In this document: positions 10,601-18,292 of the stretch, piece after piece
Position numbering within the stretch: the first letter of the stretch is position 1
How the letters are laid out: every line of letters starts with the position of its first letter
DNA from: Streptomyces sp. A3M-1-3
Lineage (GTDB): Bacteria; Actinomycetota; Actinomycetes; Streptomycetales; Streptomycetaceae
DNA: 64,000 nucleotides
NCBI RefSeq assembly: GCF_024213665.1
Contig: NZ_JANAVP010000026.1
Span: forward strand, 38,001-102,000
Reading direction: 5' to 3'
Position numbers and translations under genes: made by a program
Notes under the pieces: generated by a model
Database searches by the model: none
Told to the model about the DNA's origin: nothing
Seen by the model: the letters and a program-made list of their open reading frames with translations, nothing else

Positions 10601-12811
10601 CGCCTCGGCGAGCAGCTCGTATCCGTCGATGTCTGCCCATCGGTGGCCGCCCGTAGCCAGGCCCGCGGCAAGCAGTGGCACGCTTGTATAGGGACTGATC
10701 TGCGCGGTCAGCAGGGTCAGGAGCACATCGCGCCAAGCCGGGTCATGCACAAACCGCTGGACGGCCGCGATCTGCTCTTCGGTGGGCAGCGTGGCGAGAT
10801 ACTGGCCAGCCAGGTAATCGAGCACGACGCGATGCAGGAAGCCGACGGACCCGGCGCCGTGTGACACGATCAGCCCGAATTCGTCTTCTGCCATGGCGAG
10901 GACTGCATCAGCGATTCTGCGGGCATCGGCTCGCTGATAGCCGAGGACTTCGTCGTCGGTCATCGACTCAACGATGAGCGTGCGCATCTCCGGCTTGGTG
11001 ACGGTGCCAGCGGGGACCTTGACGCGGAGGCGGTAGGCCACGGCGGCGAACAGCGTGGTCACGTCGCTCGCTGTCAGCACTGCTCCTCGGGCATGGGAGG
11101 CGCGCTGCCGCATCTGGGGATGCTTTTCAGCGAGCAGCTCCACGAGCCGAGCGTAGATCTTGAACCGCTGCCGTGGTAGGGGCTCGCCTTGCCATGTCGC
11201 GGCCAGCAGCGTCAGGAAGAGTGGGGACCTGGAGAGCTCGGCGAGTTCCGGGGTGGCCTCGAGTTGGTCGAGGAACGGTTCGACGCCGGCGCTCCACGTC
11301 GCCGGGAAGGCCGTTGCGACTTCCGACTGGGTGACTGGCCGGAGGATCCCGGCTGCGATCGTCTGGCGCTGCTGGTTCGTCAGCGGCGTGATCTCAGCTT
11401 GCGCCCACGGGCGCCTCCAGTTGAGCCGGTCGACCGCGTATGGGCGCGTGGAGAGGATCGCTGACGCCTTGGTACGGCCAAGGAACGCCTCGAGGATCCC
11501 GAGGGCGCGTTCGGCTGCGCCGACGTCGCTCCACTCGTCGACGCCGTCAACGAGCAGCAGCAAACGGTCATCCCGCAGTGCACGTTTGACCAGCGGCCAG
11601 AGATGGATGGCGCTCTGCGACTTCAGCCAGGCTTCGGCGGCCGAGATAAGCGAGTTCTCCGTCGACGCTTCAACGTGGCGGCACAGGAACCCGAATGGCA
11701 GCCAGATCGGCAGGTCGGTGGCGTGTTCCCGCTGCAACGTAGTCGACTGCGGTTGGGACGAGAGCAGGTCCGTTGCCATGAACCGCAACAGGCTTGACTT
11801 TCCCGCTCCCGGACGGCCGATGAGCAACCGGTACTTACCGGTGGCCAACCACTCGTCGGCAGCCGTTGTGCCGGCATTAGCCAGTGCGGCCTGGCTTCTG
11901 TGCTTGAGCAAGTGCCGGGCAGATCTGAACGACTGCCGGCGGGCGCCCAGCCACGAGGCGGTCTGCCCGTCGACCGAGCCTTCCGCCGGGCGTTGATCTT
12001 CAACAGTCGGCTCGGACTGTTCGGCGTCGATGCTGTCGGCCCGCAGATGATTGGGCTCGACGTCCAGGATGACGAACTCGCCGTCGGGCTCTGCGTTCTC
12101 GACCGGTTGGGCTCCGCCTTGTGCAGAGAAGACGGCGTGGTAGAGATCGCGCAACCCTGCGCGTAGGTCTCTGCTGTCCTGGTGTGGCAGGTTGTTTGCG
12201 AGGCCCTGGGCTGCTTCTGGGCCGCAGAAGCGCTCCACCCAGGTTCGGCCGAAGAAGTCATCGACGATGAGAGGATGGTCCTTCAGCAGACTAGAGACCT
12301 CCTGCACGCCCCACGGAACAAAAGTGATCTTGACTTTGGCCAGCCGTTCGGTCTGCTGACGGATCGACAGGTCCAGTTTGGTGTCCTGCAGGTCGAACGA
12401 CGTGGCGAAGTGAAACGACACCGTCTTGTCCGCCCATTCGCCCTTCAACAGGTCGTCGACGGCCTTCTTGATCTTGGCCGCGGTCAGCGATTCGACCCGT
12501 CGAGACTGCAGGGTGACGTAGTCCCGGCCGCCGGACTCGCCGCCCGTCAGGTCGAGCGGAAGTCGAGCGTAGGCGTCGATCCCAGCTTGGGCTTGGCCTG
12601 GAACACCGAAGAGCTTTGCGTACTGAACCGGCCTGACGGTGTGCAGCAGCCTGAGGAACAGGCGCTCGGCGTCGGGCCATTCCAGTTCCCCAATGGGCAG
12701 CACCTGCGCCCGAGTGTCGATCGGCGGTGCTGGCAGCTGACCTGTGGGGGCAGACCACAGGAGCGCTTCGGCGCGGTCTCGGCCACCCGCGTCGTCCGTG
12801 AACGTCATCAT
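7613..12811 (-). CDS. NACHT/STAND NTPase with N-terminal nuclease-like domain (candidate antiviral sensor)
   Basis: A 1732-residue protein. Residues about 20-190 look like a Mrr/Cap4-type PD-(D/E)XK nuclease: GIDAYARLPL, then YVTLQSRRVESLT, where a Q-x-K would be usual and the lysine is arginine. A NACHT NTPase follows: Walker A GRPGAGKSSLL near residue 330, Walker B LLLLVDGVDEWSD near 415, sensor-like ILSTRP. The remaining ~1100 residues are helical repeats of HEAT type (ALEILQ-like blocks) suited to ligand sensing. Nuclease-NACHT-repeat architecture is that of bacterial NLR-like (Avs/bNACHT) defence proteins that oligomerise on sensing phage components. ATG 12811 is the first Met before the domain. 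The gene stands alone, without an obvious operon partner. The antiviral role is inferred from architecture. Confidence 0.8.
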   Translation of the reverse strand: MMTFTDDAGGRDRAEALLWSAPTGQLPAPPIDTRAQVLPIGELEWPDAERLFLRLLHTVRPVQYAKLFGVPGQAQAGIDAYARLPLDLTGGESGGRDYVTLQSRRVESLTAAKIKKAVDDLLKGEWADKTVSFHFATSFDLQDTKLDLSIRQQTERLAKVKITFVPWGVQEVSSLLKDHPLIVDDFFGRTWVERFCGPEAAQGLANNLPHQDSRDLRAGLRDLYHAVFSAQGGAQPVENAEPDGEFVILDVEPNHLRADSIDAEQSEPTVEDQRPAEGSVDGQTASWLGARRQSFRSARHLLKHRSQAALANAGTTAADEWLATGKYRLLIGRPGAGKSSLLRFMATDLLSSQPQSTTLQREHATDLPIWLPFGFLCRHVEASTENSLISAAEAWLKSQSAIHLWPLVKRALRDDRLLLLVDGVDEWSDVGAAERALGILEAFLGRTKASAILSTRPYAVDRLNWRRPWAQAEITPLTNQQRQTIAAGILRPVTQSEVATAFPATWSAGVEPFLDQLEATPELAELSRSPLFLTLLAATWQGEPLPRQRFKIYARLVELLAEKHPQMRQRASHARGAVLTASDVTTLFAAVAYRLRVKVPAGTVTKPEMRTLIVESMTDDEVLGYQRADARRIADAVLAMAEDEFGLIVSHGAGSVGFLHRVVLDYLAGQYLATLPTEEQIAAVQRFVHDPAWRDVLLTLLTAQISPYTSVPLLAAGLATGGHRWADIDGYELLAEALAAGVKLTPKSQTSYTNQLVERVETHPSLRHRANLITALTGALANHAARTHLLPIMKRWLTAPRPEPSPTMWALRDLDIADDVAAEYLLWGIRHPEDNVKINAALAIARRFGGRSRLLDRLVAFTETGPSSATQASAILAIGNGWADAPETTRMVDWARVQPSRSLRLVGLHLLQRGTTSGDAALYRPEERDWLLSLLRREDLLSGPWPAADLVNIAATGDAQAAEFALETLQTNGRNGGDRGLAWTLACNAFAGDSRFKAWVAAELADPEEGGLILFDVGMIPQQWRDDPAFAQALHPYVDTGLRNIQPYRVAGLATALPPAEAQVVLLRGLDAARPYAAARTLVERYADDEYVRTVLSSRLRGDFAEAAPMAGVAIDVLGPREGFAVLVSLLRQSDAHAQTEERVVVAQAVADAWKQFETAVREPDAETESAREALASYDPAELAALCTAVSPHFLMWHVPAVINAWPEQPTVREFADKLIHDTRPISSGISDTIPAAILRAYCGRTDEPSLLIVNKTLNLLKHIEPELREVLAFELARSSLAAADLLGVMVAWKNEPDTGIRRNAFIGLIQSIKRHQQAHNNLMGSGAQTPEMEWLRGEITDELCAYGPELEERRQLAWIGMLMLGDLTLIDSVRETLGYPGVPGVRLDVLHDGDVDQILVDLVAENWEGLHAHFGDGIFERLNGKSDSQRRTASEERRHVMSALATVVSRYPTIAEMLRNEAESDADLRQDWGFLVWAKEENRGDEGVLRSIVAALNRTGHHRKDQVLDSVLDRDSWNVPDEVFKAILAEDAVDTRSGHAFVNEELAAYTQLFPADSLSIAALRDLETWFEADPATRERLDWSEMLAIAFGAAKPQDLPALATRAHTRIRMGLSDLYLPMFAKPLMRRLRVDADAIEAFKAALSDPMGIREDSPILAAPWDPIADAQPEAQKLQRIYLFAVVLRQAGALPQLDATEAIRVLESASPDTVVHNPFTNQEGPLCVAVLDLAAR

Positions 12812-13063
12812 CGCCGTCCCTTCGCTGCTGCCCGCCTCGGCTTCGGCTGCCAGACCAAGAACAGTGTCCTATGCGGTGAGGCGGATGAGCCGCTTCTAGC
12901 AGCAGGGGGCGGCGGCGATGCCGAGGAAGGGCCAGGTGGTTGCGAGGACCGCGCTTGTAGCGGGGACTGAGTCAGTGGGTAGCCGGGCAACTATTCCCGC
13001 TTGCGAGAAGCCCTCATGCTGTCGTGTACCGCTCCCAGCGGCACAGGGCTCGTGAGGCTGTGT

Positions 13064-13480
13064 TGTCAGAACTTGGCCGGCACTCCGCGGTGGTGGGCCG
13101 CAAGAGGGAGCTGACGGCAGGTGGGTGGCGAGCTGTTCCTGACCCAGTTCGTTTCGTCGTCGCCGATCCGAAGTAGGGCAGAGGCATCAGTCCGCAACGC
13201 TTGGGCAGTGGCGTCCATGCCTTCGGCGCCCATCTCCAGGCTTGCCTTGTCGGGGTACTCGCTATGGCTGTCGAGAGCCGGTTGGCAATGTTGAGTCGTC
13301 TGGGCTGCTTGCCCAGGTTGTGGCGGACTTCACGGGTGGTGGTCATGATGCTGTGGGCCTGGCGTGCACAGGCGCGTCGTGGACTGGGCCATTCGGCAAG
13401 TTTTCTGGGCTACTGCTATCAGAACTTCGTCGACCAGCTCTACCAGGGGCAGCAGGTCCTGTCCGGCGGGGGCGTAGCTG
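13064..13480 (-). pseudogene. Frameshifted remnant of a small helical protein
   Basis: Three protein-like pieces follow one another leftwards in different frames: LLPLVELVDEVLIAVAQKT, then TTTREVRHNLGKQPRRLNI, then ASLEMGAEGMDATAQALRT ending in GVPAKF and a stop near 13064. They look like one helical protein broken by at least two indels. No family name is assigned. Positions 12812-13063 and 13481-13818 show no convincing gene. Confidence 0.35.
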
Positions 13481-13818
13481 CATAGCGCGGACCCACGACA
13501 GCCGTCACGACCCCGCGCAACCCGCGCCTTTAGACATCTCTAGCGGAAGGCCAGGGCCGGAGTCGCCCCCTGTGGGGCGGGCAGAAGACTTGGTCGTCCT
13601 GCTGGCGTTGCAATGGAATACTCACTGAGATTCCGGATCTCATGTCCTTCCTCGGCCTGTGACTCCACTACTGGCCACGTTCAAGAAGCGCCTTGCACGC
13701 TCCCGCTTAGTGAAATACCCCGGCGGAAGTTTGGCATCGATGGGAGTGGCGCTGACCAACGCCAATTAGCCTCCCACCTGGTCGCGGGGACGCACTCCCT
13801 GGGAAGGACGGGGGAGCA

Positions 13819-13861
13819 GGCGCTTAGAAGGCACGTGCTCTATCCACTGATCTACGGGGGC
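13819..13861 (-). pseudogene. 5' half of a tRNA-Arg(UCU)
   Basis: On the minus strand, starting at 13861, the sequence reads as a tRNA 5' half: acceptor GCCCCCG, TA, a D arm with AGTGGATA loop, and an anticodon arm with loop CTTCTAA (anticodon TCT). One D-stem pair is broken (A where C is expected). After the anticodon stem there is no T-loop TTCGA and no matching CGGGGGC acceptor strand, so it cannot fold as a full tRNA. Elements often use tRNA genes as integration sites, so this may mark an old insertion or deletion junction. Confidence 0.5.
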
Positions 13862-14071
13862 TGACCTGCGTAAACGCACCTTCCAGGCGCTGTCCCCCAG
13901 GTCGCGGGGGACGCATGGGGGAATCGCGGTTTCCCGGTGGCCGGGGGACGCGGGCGCTCCTCGGTCGGGCCGTACGTAGGGTCTCACACTATCTTCACGC
14001 CCCCGAAGCCTCTCGGGGGAAACATCCCGTACCTCATCGGCGTTGCTGATCTCCGAGCCGAGGAGGGGAAG
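13862..14071. other. GC-rich spacer before the nuclease gene
   Basis: No gene is supported. A near-duplicate of the block GGTCGCGGGGACGCA (13778-13793) occurs at 13896-13911, on the far side of the tRNA fragment. The two copies may be junction debris. The reading frame of the next gene is open through here but lacks family-like sequence before 14072. Confidence 0.4.
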
Positions 14072-14968
14072 GTGTCGGTCCTGAAGCTGTTCCGCACGGA
14101 CACGACGAATAGCGGCATGACCGAGGTCATGCCGCGTCTTGCTGAGATCGAGGCCGATGTGCAGGGTCTCGTCGAGGCGCACATGGAGACGCTGCTGGGG
14201 GTGCAGTTCCTGGCGAGCGAGTACAGCACTGGCCCAGTGCACGGGGGCCGGATCGACTCGCTCGGGCTAGACGAGAACGGATCGCCGGTCATTGTCGAGT
14301 ACAAGCGCGGCACGGATGCCGGCGTCATCAACCAGGGTCTGTTCTACCTGTCCTGGCTGATGGACCACCGGGCCGAGTTCGAGCACCTGGTCCGCGACCG
14401 GCTCGGGGTGACGGCCGCGGCCCAGGTCCTGTGGAGCGGCCCGCGCCTGATCTGCATCGCCGGCGACTTCACCCGCTACGACGTGCATGCCGTGCGCGAG
14501 CACCGGCGGTCGATCGACCTGGTCCGCTACCGACTCTTCGACAGCGACCTGCTCGGCCTTGAGACCGTGGCTGCCGTGAGCGGCGGCATGCAGGTGGCCC
14601 GCCGGGCACGGCGCCAGGCGATTACCCGTGCGGCGGCCGACGTCCAGGGCGCGGCGATGACAGAGTTGGCGGGCGCGGTCGACGAGGTCCTGCTCGGGCT
14701 CGGGGACGGCGTGAACCGGGTGGAGCGCAAGACCTACCGGGCGTATCAGCGGCTGCGGAACTTCGCCTGCCTCTGCCTGCCGCAGCGCAGCAAGCTGCTG
14801 GTCTACCTGAAGGTCGACCCGAAGGACGTCGACCTCGTTCCGGGCTTCACCCGGGACGTGTCCGGTCTCGGTCACCACGGGACGGGCGACCTGGAGGTTC
14901 AGCTCCGTACGCCGAAGGACGTGGAGAGGGCGCAGGATCTGTTCCGGGCGAGCTACGCAGCGGCCTAA
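14072..14968 (+). CDS. PD-(D/E)XK endonuclease-like protein with DUF5655-type C-terminus
   Basis: A 298-residue protein. The central part contains GRIDSLGLDENG followed by PVIVEYKRG, the D...ExK signature of PD-(D/E)XK nucleases, then NQGLFYLSWLMDHRAEFEHL, as in DUF91/NucS-like proteins. The C-terminal block (YLKVDPKDVDLVPGFTRDV, then TGDLEVQLRTPKDVERA) matches DUF5655, a domain often fused to such nucleases. GTG 14072 is chosen over the open frame back to 13937 because AGGAGGGG lies just upstream and MSVLKLFRTD fits family starts. A role in defence or DNA processing is likely but unproven. No cognate methyltransferase is adjacent. Confidence 0.75.
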   Translation: MSVLKLFRTDTTNSGMTEVMPRLAEIEADVQGLVEAHMETLLGVQFLASEYSTGPVHGGRIDSLGLDENGSPVIVEYKRGTDAGVINQGLFYLSWLMDHRAEFEHLVRDRLGVTAAAQVLWSGPRLICIAGDFTRYDVHAVREHRRSIDLVRYRLFDSDLLGLETVAAVSGGMQVARRARRQAITRAAADVQGAAMTELAGAVDEVLLGLGDGVNRVERKTYRAYQRLRNFACLCLPQRSKLLVYLKVDPKDVDLVPGFTRDVSGLGHHGTGDLEVQLRTPKDVERAQDLFRASYAAA

Positions 14969-15315
14969 TCGCGTGACGGCACCTTCGCGGTGAGCGCTTC
15001 GCGGTTGGTCTGTGGTCGTCGGTGGTGCCTTTCGACGTACGGGCAGGTCGTGGCGGTGGACTACCAATGATGCGCGGGATGGCCGGTTTGGCTAACCGGC
15101 GATCCCGCGCTATGTTGCGCCGGCCCCATGCCCATACGCTGCGCTGAGCGATACGGCCCGCCCGGCGGTGCCTCCTGCAGTCCGCCGTACGCCTCGGCAA
15201 CGAATAGCGTGCTCCGCACGTCTGTCCGAATCCCGCTCTACTGCCATCTGGTGGACGCGGGTTAACTCAGACCTTCGCCCGGAGCTGGGCGGTAGCGGCT
15301 GAGAGGAGAGCGTAG
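14969..15315. other. Intergenic region with hairpin element copy A
   Basis: No gene found. It contains repeat copy A (15072-15120). A GAGAGGAGAG ribosome-binding site just before 15316 serves the small peptide gene. The promoter of the peptide/JmjC cassette must lie here, but I cannot pick out convincing boxes. Confidence 0.5.
15072..15120 (-). repeat. AACATAG-hairpin element, copy A
   Basis: Left arm 15072-15088 and right arm 15094-15110 are 17-bp inverted repeats with one mismatch around the loop TGGCT. They are followed on the plus side by TATGTT, so the element reads AACATAG then hairpin on the minus strand. The inner stem (CCGGTT/AACCGG) is shared with copies at 34195 and 55047. The outer stem here is GCGCGGGAT/ATCCCGCGC, a different sequence from copies B and C but still paired, which argues that the structure is selected. 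Confidence 0.8.
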
Positions 15316-15492
15316 ATGGCAGACACGGCGCCCACGCAGCGAGCGGGGACGAGTCCCGCGCTTCTGATCGCTGTGGAGGAGTTGGCGACCGCGCACGACC
15401 GCAGCGAGTCCGAGCGGTCCGACGTCACCAGCTCGCAGAACAGCGCGGGCGATGACGGCGACAACCGCGACCTGAACCTCCCGAAGGAATAG
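15316..15492 (+). CDS. 58-residue acidic peptide, candidate modified-peptide precursor
   Basis: A small ORF starting ATG 15316 with a strong GAGAGGAGAG ribosome-binding site, ending 8 nt before the JmjC gene, so the two are almost certainly co-transcribed. The peptide has a short hydrophobic segment (SPALLIAVEELATA, residues 13-26) and a hydrophilic Ser/Asp/Asn-rich second half ending NRDLNLPKE. This leader-like front and polar core, directly followed by an oxygenase and a reductase, is what a ribosomally made, post-translationally modified peptide precursor looks like. I do not recognise a known family, there is no cysteine, and no peptidase or exporter is adjacent. It could also be a small accessory or regulatory protein. 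Confidence 0.6.
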   Translation: MADTAPTQRAGTSPALLIAVEELATAHDRSESERSDVTSSQNSAGDDGDNRDLNLPKE

Positions 15493-15500
15493 GGGGACCC

Positions 15501-16712
15501 ATGGAGCACCGGCTCGTCACCCACATCGAGAAGGCTCTCGGCTGGGACGGGCCGGGTTCCGTGGGGACCGCGTTCGCACGCGGCCGTCTCACGGACCCGG
15601 AGCTGCCCGCACGGCTGTTGACCCCGCACAAGCTGCTGGACCTGATCAAGCGCCGCCACCTGGCCAATCCGCAGCTTCGCTGCTACGCCGAGGGCGACGA
15701 AATACACCCGTCCACGTTCCTGTCCACCAACGTCAACCGGCGCCGGCAGGCCGTGAGCCAGGCCGACATGGCGGCCCTCGGACGGATCCTCAACAACGGC
15801 GGCACCGTGGTCCTGGACCACGTCGACTTCTTCGACCCGACCCTGGAAGTCGCATGCCGGGCCCTGGGCTGGTGGTCCGGCGACCTGACCTCCGCCAACG
15901 CATACCTCGCAGTCGGTGAAACCGACGGATTCCATCTGCACTGGGACGACCACGAGGTCATCGCCGTCCAGCTCTCGGGCGAGAAGTCGTGGGAGGTGCG
16001 CGGCCCCTCCCGGTCGGCGCCGATGTACCGCGACGCCGAACGCAACCGCACGCCCTCCGAGGAAGTGCTGTGGAAGGGCACCATGCGGGCCGGGGACGTC
16101 ATGCACATCCCCCGCGGCTTCTGGCACACCGCCACCCGACTCGGCTCCGGCAGCAGTGGCCACTCGCTGCATGTGACGTTCGGGTTCACCAAACGGACCG
16201 GCGTCACGTGGGCCAACTTCCTGTCCGACGCAGCCCGCGCCGATGAGGCGTTCCGCCGCGACTTGGAAGGTGCCGAGGGAACCGCGCACGAGGTGCTGGC
16301 GGACAAGCTCAGCGCTCTGGCTGCCACCTACAGTCCCGATCGGTACTTGGACGAACTGCGGTCCAACACGCCGCCCGCCCGCCACATGCCCTATGTGACC
16401 GCCTTCGGCCGCCCGGCGGGGGTCGCGGCCGTCACCGAGTTCGCCCCCTCCATCGTCCGGTCTGGCGACAGGCTCCAAGTCTGCGGCGGTGGCAAGCGGC
16501 TGACCCTCCACGAGCGCGCAGAACCGGGACTCCGCGCGCTGCTCTCGGGTCACCCGGTCTACCTCGACGGCGCCGACGAGGACACCACCACCCTGGCCGA
16601 CCTGCTCATCACGGAGGGGCTGTGCGAACCACTGACGGAGACGTCGTCCTCGGGCTATACCGGTCTCGTCACCCCCGTGACGTACTCGAAGCAGCCGCCG
16701 ACCTCGGCGTAG
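15501..16712 (+). CDS. JmjC-domain (cupin-like) Fe(II)/2-oxoglutarate oxygenase
   Basis: A 403-residue protein of the JmjC/RoxA-like class. The iron-binding triad is visible as HWD in DGFHLHWDDHEVIAVQL and the distal histidine in GDVMHIPRGFWHTA; GEKSWEVRGP is the usual strand between them. A C-terminal winged-helix-like region (LCEPLTETSS end) is typical of bacterial JmjC proteins that hydroxylate amino-acid side chains. ATG 15501 sits 8 nt after the peptide gene and GGGGGACCC provides the ribosome-binding site. The likely substrate is the peptide encoded just upstream, or a ribosomal protein as in RoxA; the context favours the former but does not prove it. Confidence 0.8.
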   Translation: MEHRLVTHIEKALGWDGPGSVGTAFARGRLTDPELPARLLTPHKLLDLIKRRHLANPQLRCYAEGDEIHPSTFLSTNVNRRRQAVSQADMAALGRILNNGGTVVLDHVDFFDPTLEVACRALGWWSGDLTSANAYLAVGETDGFHLHWDDHEVIAVQLSGEKSWEVRGPSRSAPMYRDAERNRTPSEEVLWKGTMRAGDVMHIPRGFWHTATRLGSGSSGHSLHVTFGFTKRTGVTWANFLSDAARADEAFRRDLEGAEGTAHEVLADKLSALAATYSPDRYLDELRSNTPPARHMPYVTAFGRPAGVAAVTEFAPSIVRSGDRLQVCGGGKRLTLHERAEPGLRALLSGHPVYLDGADEDTTTLADLLITEGLCEPLTETSSSGYTGLVTPVTYSKQPPTSA

Positions 16713-17500
16713 CGCGCATCGACACCGCCTCGAACTACCTCCGCCATCGCTCACACGAGGTACTGAAGACGGTGGCCGGCGATCTCCTGCCGAAACTCGC
16801 GGTCTCCACCAAGGTCGGATACTTCCCCGGGGAACACTCCCTCGCCCCCGCCCGGCTGCACGCCGGAGTCGAGCAGGCCGTGAAGGACCTGGGACGTGAA
16901 CCGGACACGGTGCTCCTCCACAACCCCGAGCACTCCCACCCCGACGCCGAGATGCTGGCGCAGGCGTGCGCAGTCCTGTCCGACGCCGCGCAGACGGGGC
17001 TGTGCGGGGGGTGGGGTGTGTCGAGCTGGGATCCGCGCCCGCTTGCCGACCTCGACGCTCCTCGCCCTGATGTCCTCATGGTCCGTTCAGGGCTAGTGGT
17101 GGGTGCCGACGCCCTCGAAGCGGCCGAGGCCCTTGTGACGCGTTGGCGACCGTCGCAGGTGTGGGGCATGAGCCCCTTCGGCGGCAGTACGAGCGAGGCG
17201 GTGTGGGGGAAGTTCGATCCGCGGATCTTCCTGCGGAACACCCCGCCGGCCACGAGTGCCCAGGCGGCGTTCCGCGCCGCCTACGGCCTGCCCCGGGTCG
17301 ACGCGGTCGCGGTCGGTACGGACAACGTCGACCACCTGCGGGAGCTGGTCGGCGCCCTGGCGTACGAGGTCGATGACCAGGTGGTCCGGGAGTACCGGCA
17401 GCTCCTCCAGGCCCGCCGTCAGCCCGTCCGAAGTTCCTTCACCACTCGCTCCGCCGTCTCCCGGGCGACCCCCAGTCGAGGATCGTCCGGGTCGGCGTAG
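16622..17500 (+). CDS. Aldo/keto reductase-like protein
   Basis: A 292-residue AKR-fold protein: VLGLYRSRHP at the first strand, ARIDTASNYL (Asp/Tyr-like catalytic site), KVGYF, DTVLLHNPEH (catalytic His region), WGVSSWDP and a C-terminal VAVGTDNVDHLRELV block. GTG 16622 must be close to the true start because the first strand begins 8 codons later; this makes the gene overlap the JmjC gene by 91 bp. Its C-terminus runs 82 bp into the convergent phosphotransferase gene. The gap after KVGYF and a short NADP-binding end are unusual. As part of the cassette it may reduce a carbonyl formed on the peptide or on a small molecule. Confidence 0.75.
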   Translation: MRTTDGDVVLGLYRSRHPRDVLEAAADLGVARIDTASNYLRHRSHEVLKTVAGDLLPKLAVSTKVGYFPGEHSLAPARLHAGVEQAVKDLGREPDTVLLHNPEHSHPDAEMLAQACAVLSDAAQTGLCGGWGVSSWDPRPLADLDAPRPDVLMVRSGLVVGADALEAAEALVTRWRPSQVWGMSPFGGSTSEAVWGKFDPRIFLRNTPPATSAQAAFRAAYGLPRVDAVAVGTDNVDHLRELVGALAYEVDDQVVREYRQLLQARRQPVRSSFTTRSAVSRATPSRGSSGSA

Positions 17501-18258
17501 GGGCCAAGGATTTTCGCGGCGACGAACAGGGTCATCAGCTTGCCGTCCCGGCTTTGCAGATCGTCGCGCCGCTCGCTGCGGACACGGTCGGCCAGAGCGG
17601 GGACGGCGAGGGAAGCGCCCCACAGACTTGCCGCGTCCAGGCCGCACGGGGCCATGCCCCAGTCCTCCCAGTCGAACACGCAGAACACCGGCGCCGTCAT
17701 ATTCGCCCAGTTGAAATCCGCATGGGCCGGACGCCATTCGCCCACGGCCGTATCGACGCCAGGGAAGACGCTGTGGACCGTTTCCGTGACCAGTTCCTGT
17801 GTGAGGGTCTCGGTATCTGGTGTCGCGATCCGGTTGGTGTGCTGCGCGGCGAGGGCATCGAGGGAGGCATTCAGGGCGGCCCACCACTCCTCGGGCAGCA
17901 GCGGATCCTCCGCCACCACCGCACTGCCGACCGGCGCCCCGGGCAGCAGCTCGGTCTCGTCCGCGCGCCACATCACCGGCTCCGTCTCGTCCCGCCACGC
18001 GACGCCGGCGAGCCAGGACGGTTTCGCGATCCCGCGCAGGGCCTCGGCGGACGCGGTGCCGTCCCCGCCCTGAACCCCGATCCGGTCGAGCCCACGCCGC
18101 TCGACACGCACCCATGAACCGCGGTCCGTACGCGCCCCCACAGACCGGCGCTTACGCACCACAGTCTCGTGATCCAGGCGCACCCCCAGCGACCGCTCGA
18201 CACGGTCCAGTACGGCTTCCACGGGCTCTTTACGCAGATCCACAGAACGCAGCGTCAT
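17419..18258 (-). CDS. APH-family phosphotransferase
   Basis: A 279-residue aminoglycoside phosphotransferase/choline-kinase fold protein. The catalytic loop HADFNWANM (HxDxxxxN) and the metal-binding VFDWEDWGMAP are intact, followed by the DAASLWGASL helix usual in this superfamily. ATG 18258 starts MTLRSVDLRKEPVEA. It converges on the aldo/keto reductase gene with an 82-bp overlap, so the two transcripts are antisense to each other at their ends. The substrate is unknown; it may modify a small molecule or confer self-protection for the neighbouring cassette. Confidence 0.75.
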   Translation of the reverse strand: MTLRSVDLRKEPVEAVLDRVERSLGVRLDHETVVRKRRSVGARTDRGSWVRVERRGLDRIGVQGGDGTASAEALRGIAKPSWLAGVAWRDETEPVMWRADETELLPGAPVGSAVVAEDPLLPEEWWAALNASLDALAAQHTNRIATPDTETLTQELVTETVHSVFPGVDTAVGEWRPAHADFNWANMTAPVFCVFDWEDWGMAPCGLDAASLWGASLAVPALADRVRSERRDDLQSRDGKLMTLFVAAKILGPYADPDDPRLGVARETAERVVKELRTG

Positions 18259-18292
18259 ACGCCTGAAACTACCAAGTCTGGGATGGCCGCAG

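Noticed and set aside
13788..13861. An intact tRNA-Arg gene
   Set aside because: No T-loop or acceptor 3' strand follows the anticodon stem.
13778..13911. Repeated GGTCGCGGGGACGCA blocks as a CRISPR or att array
   Set aside because: Only two imperfect copies around a tRNA fragment, with no regular spacing and no cas genes.
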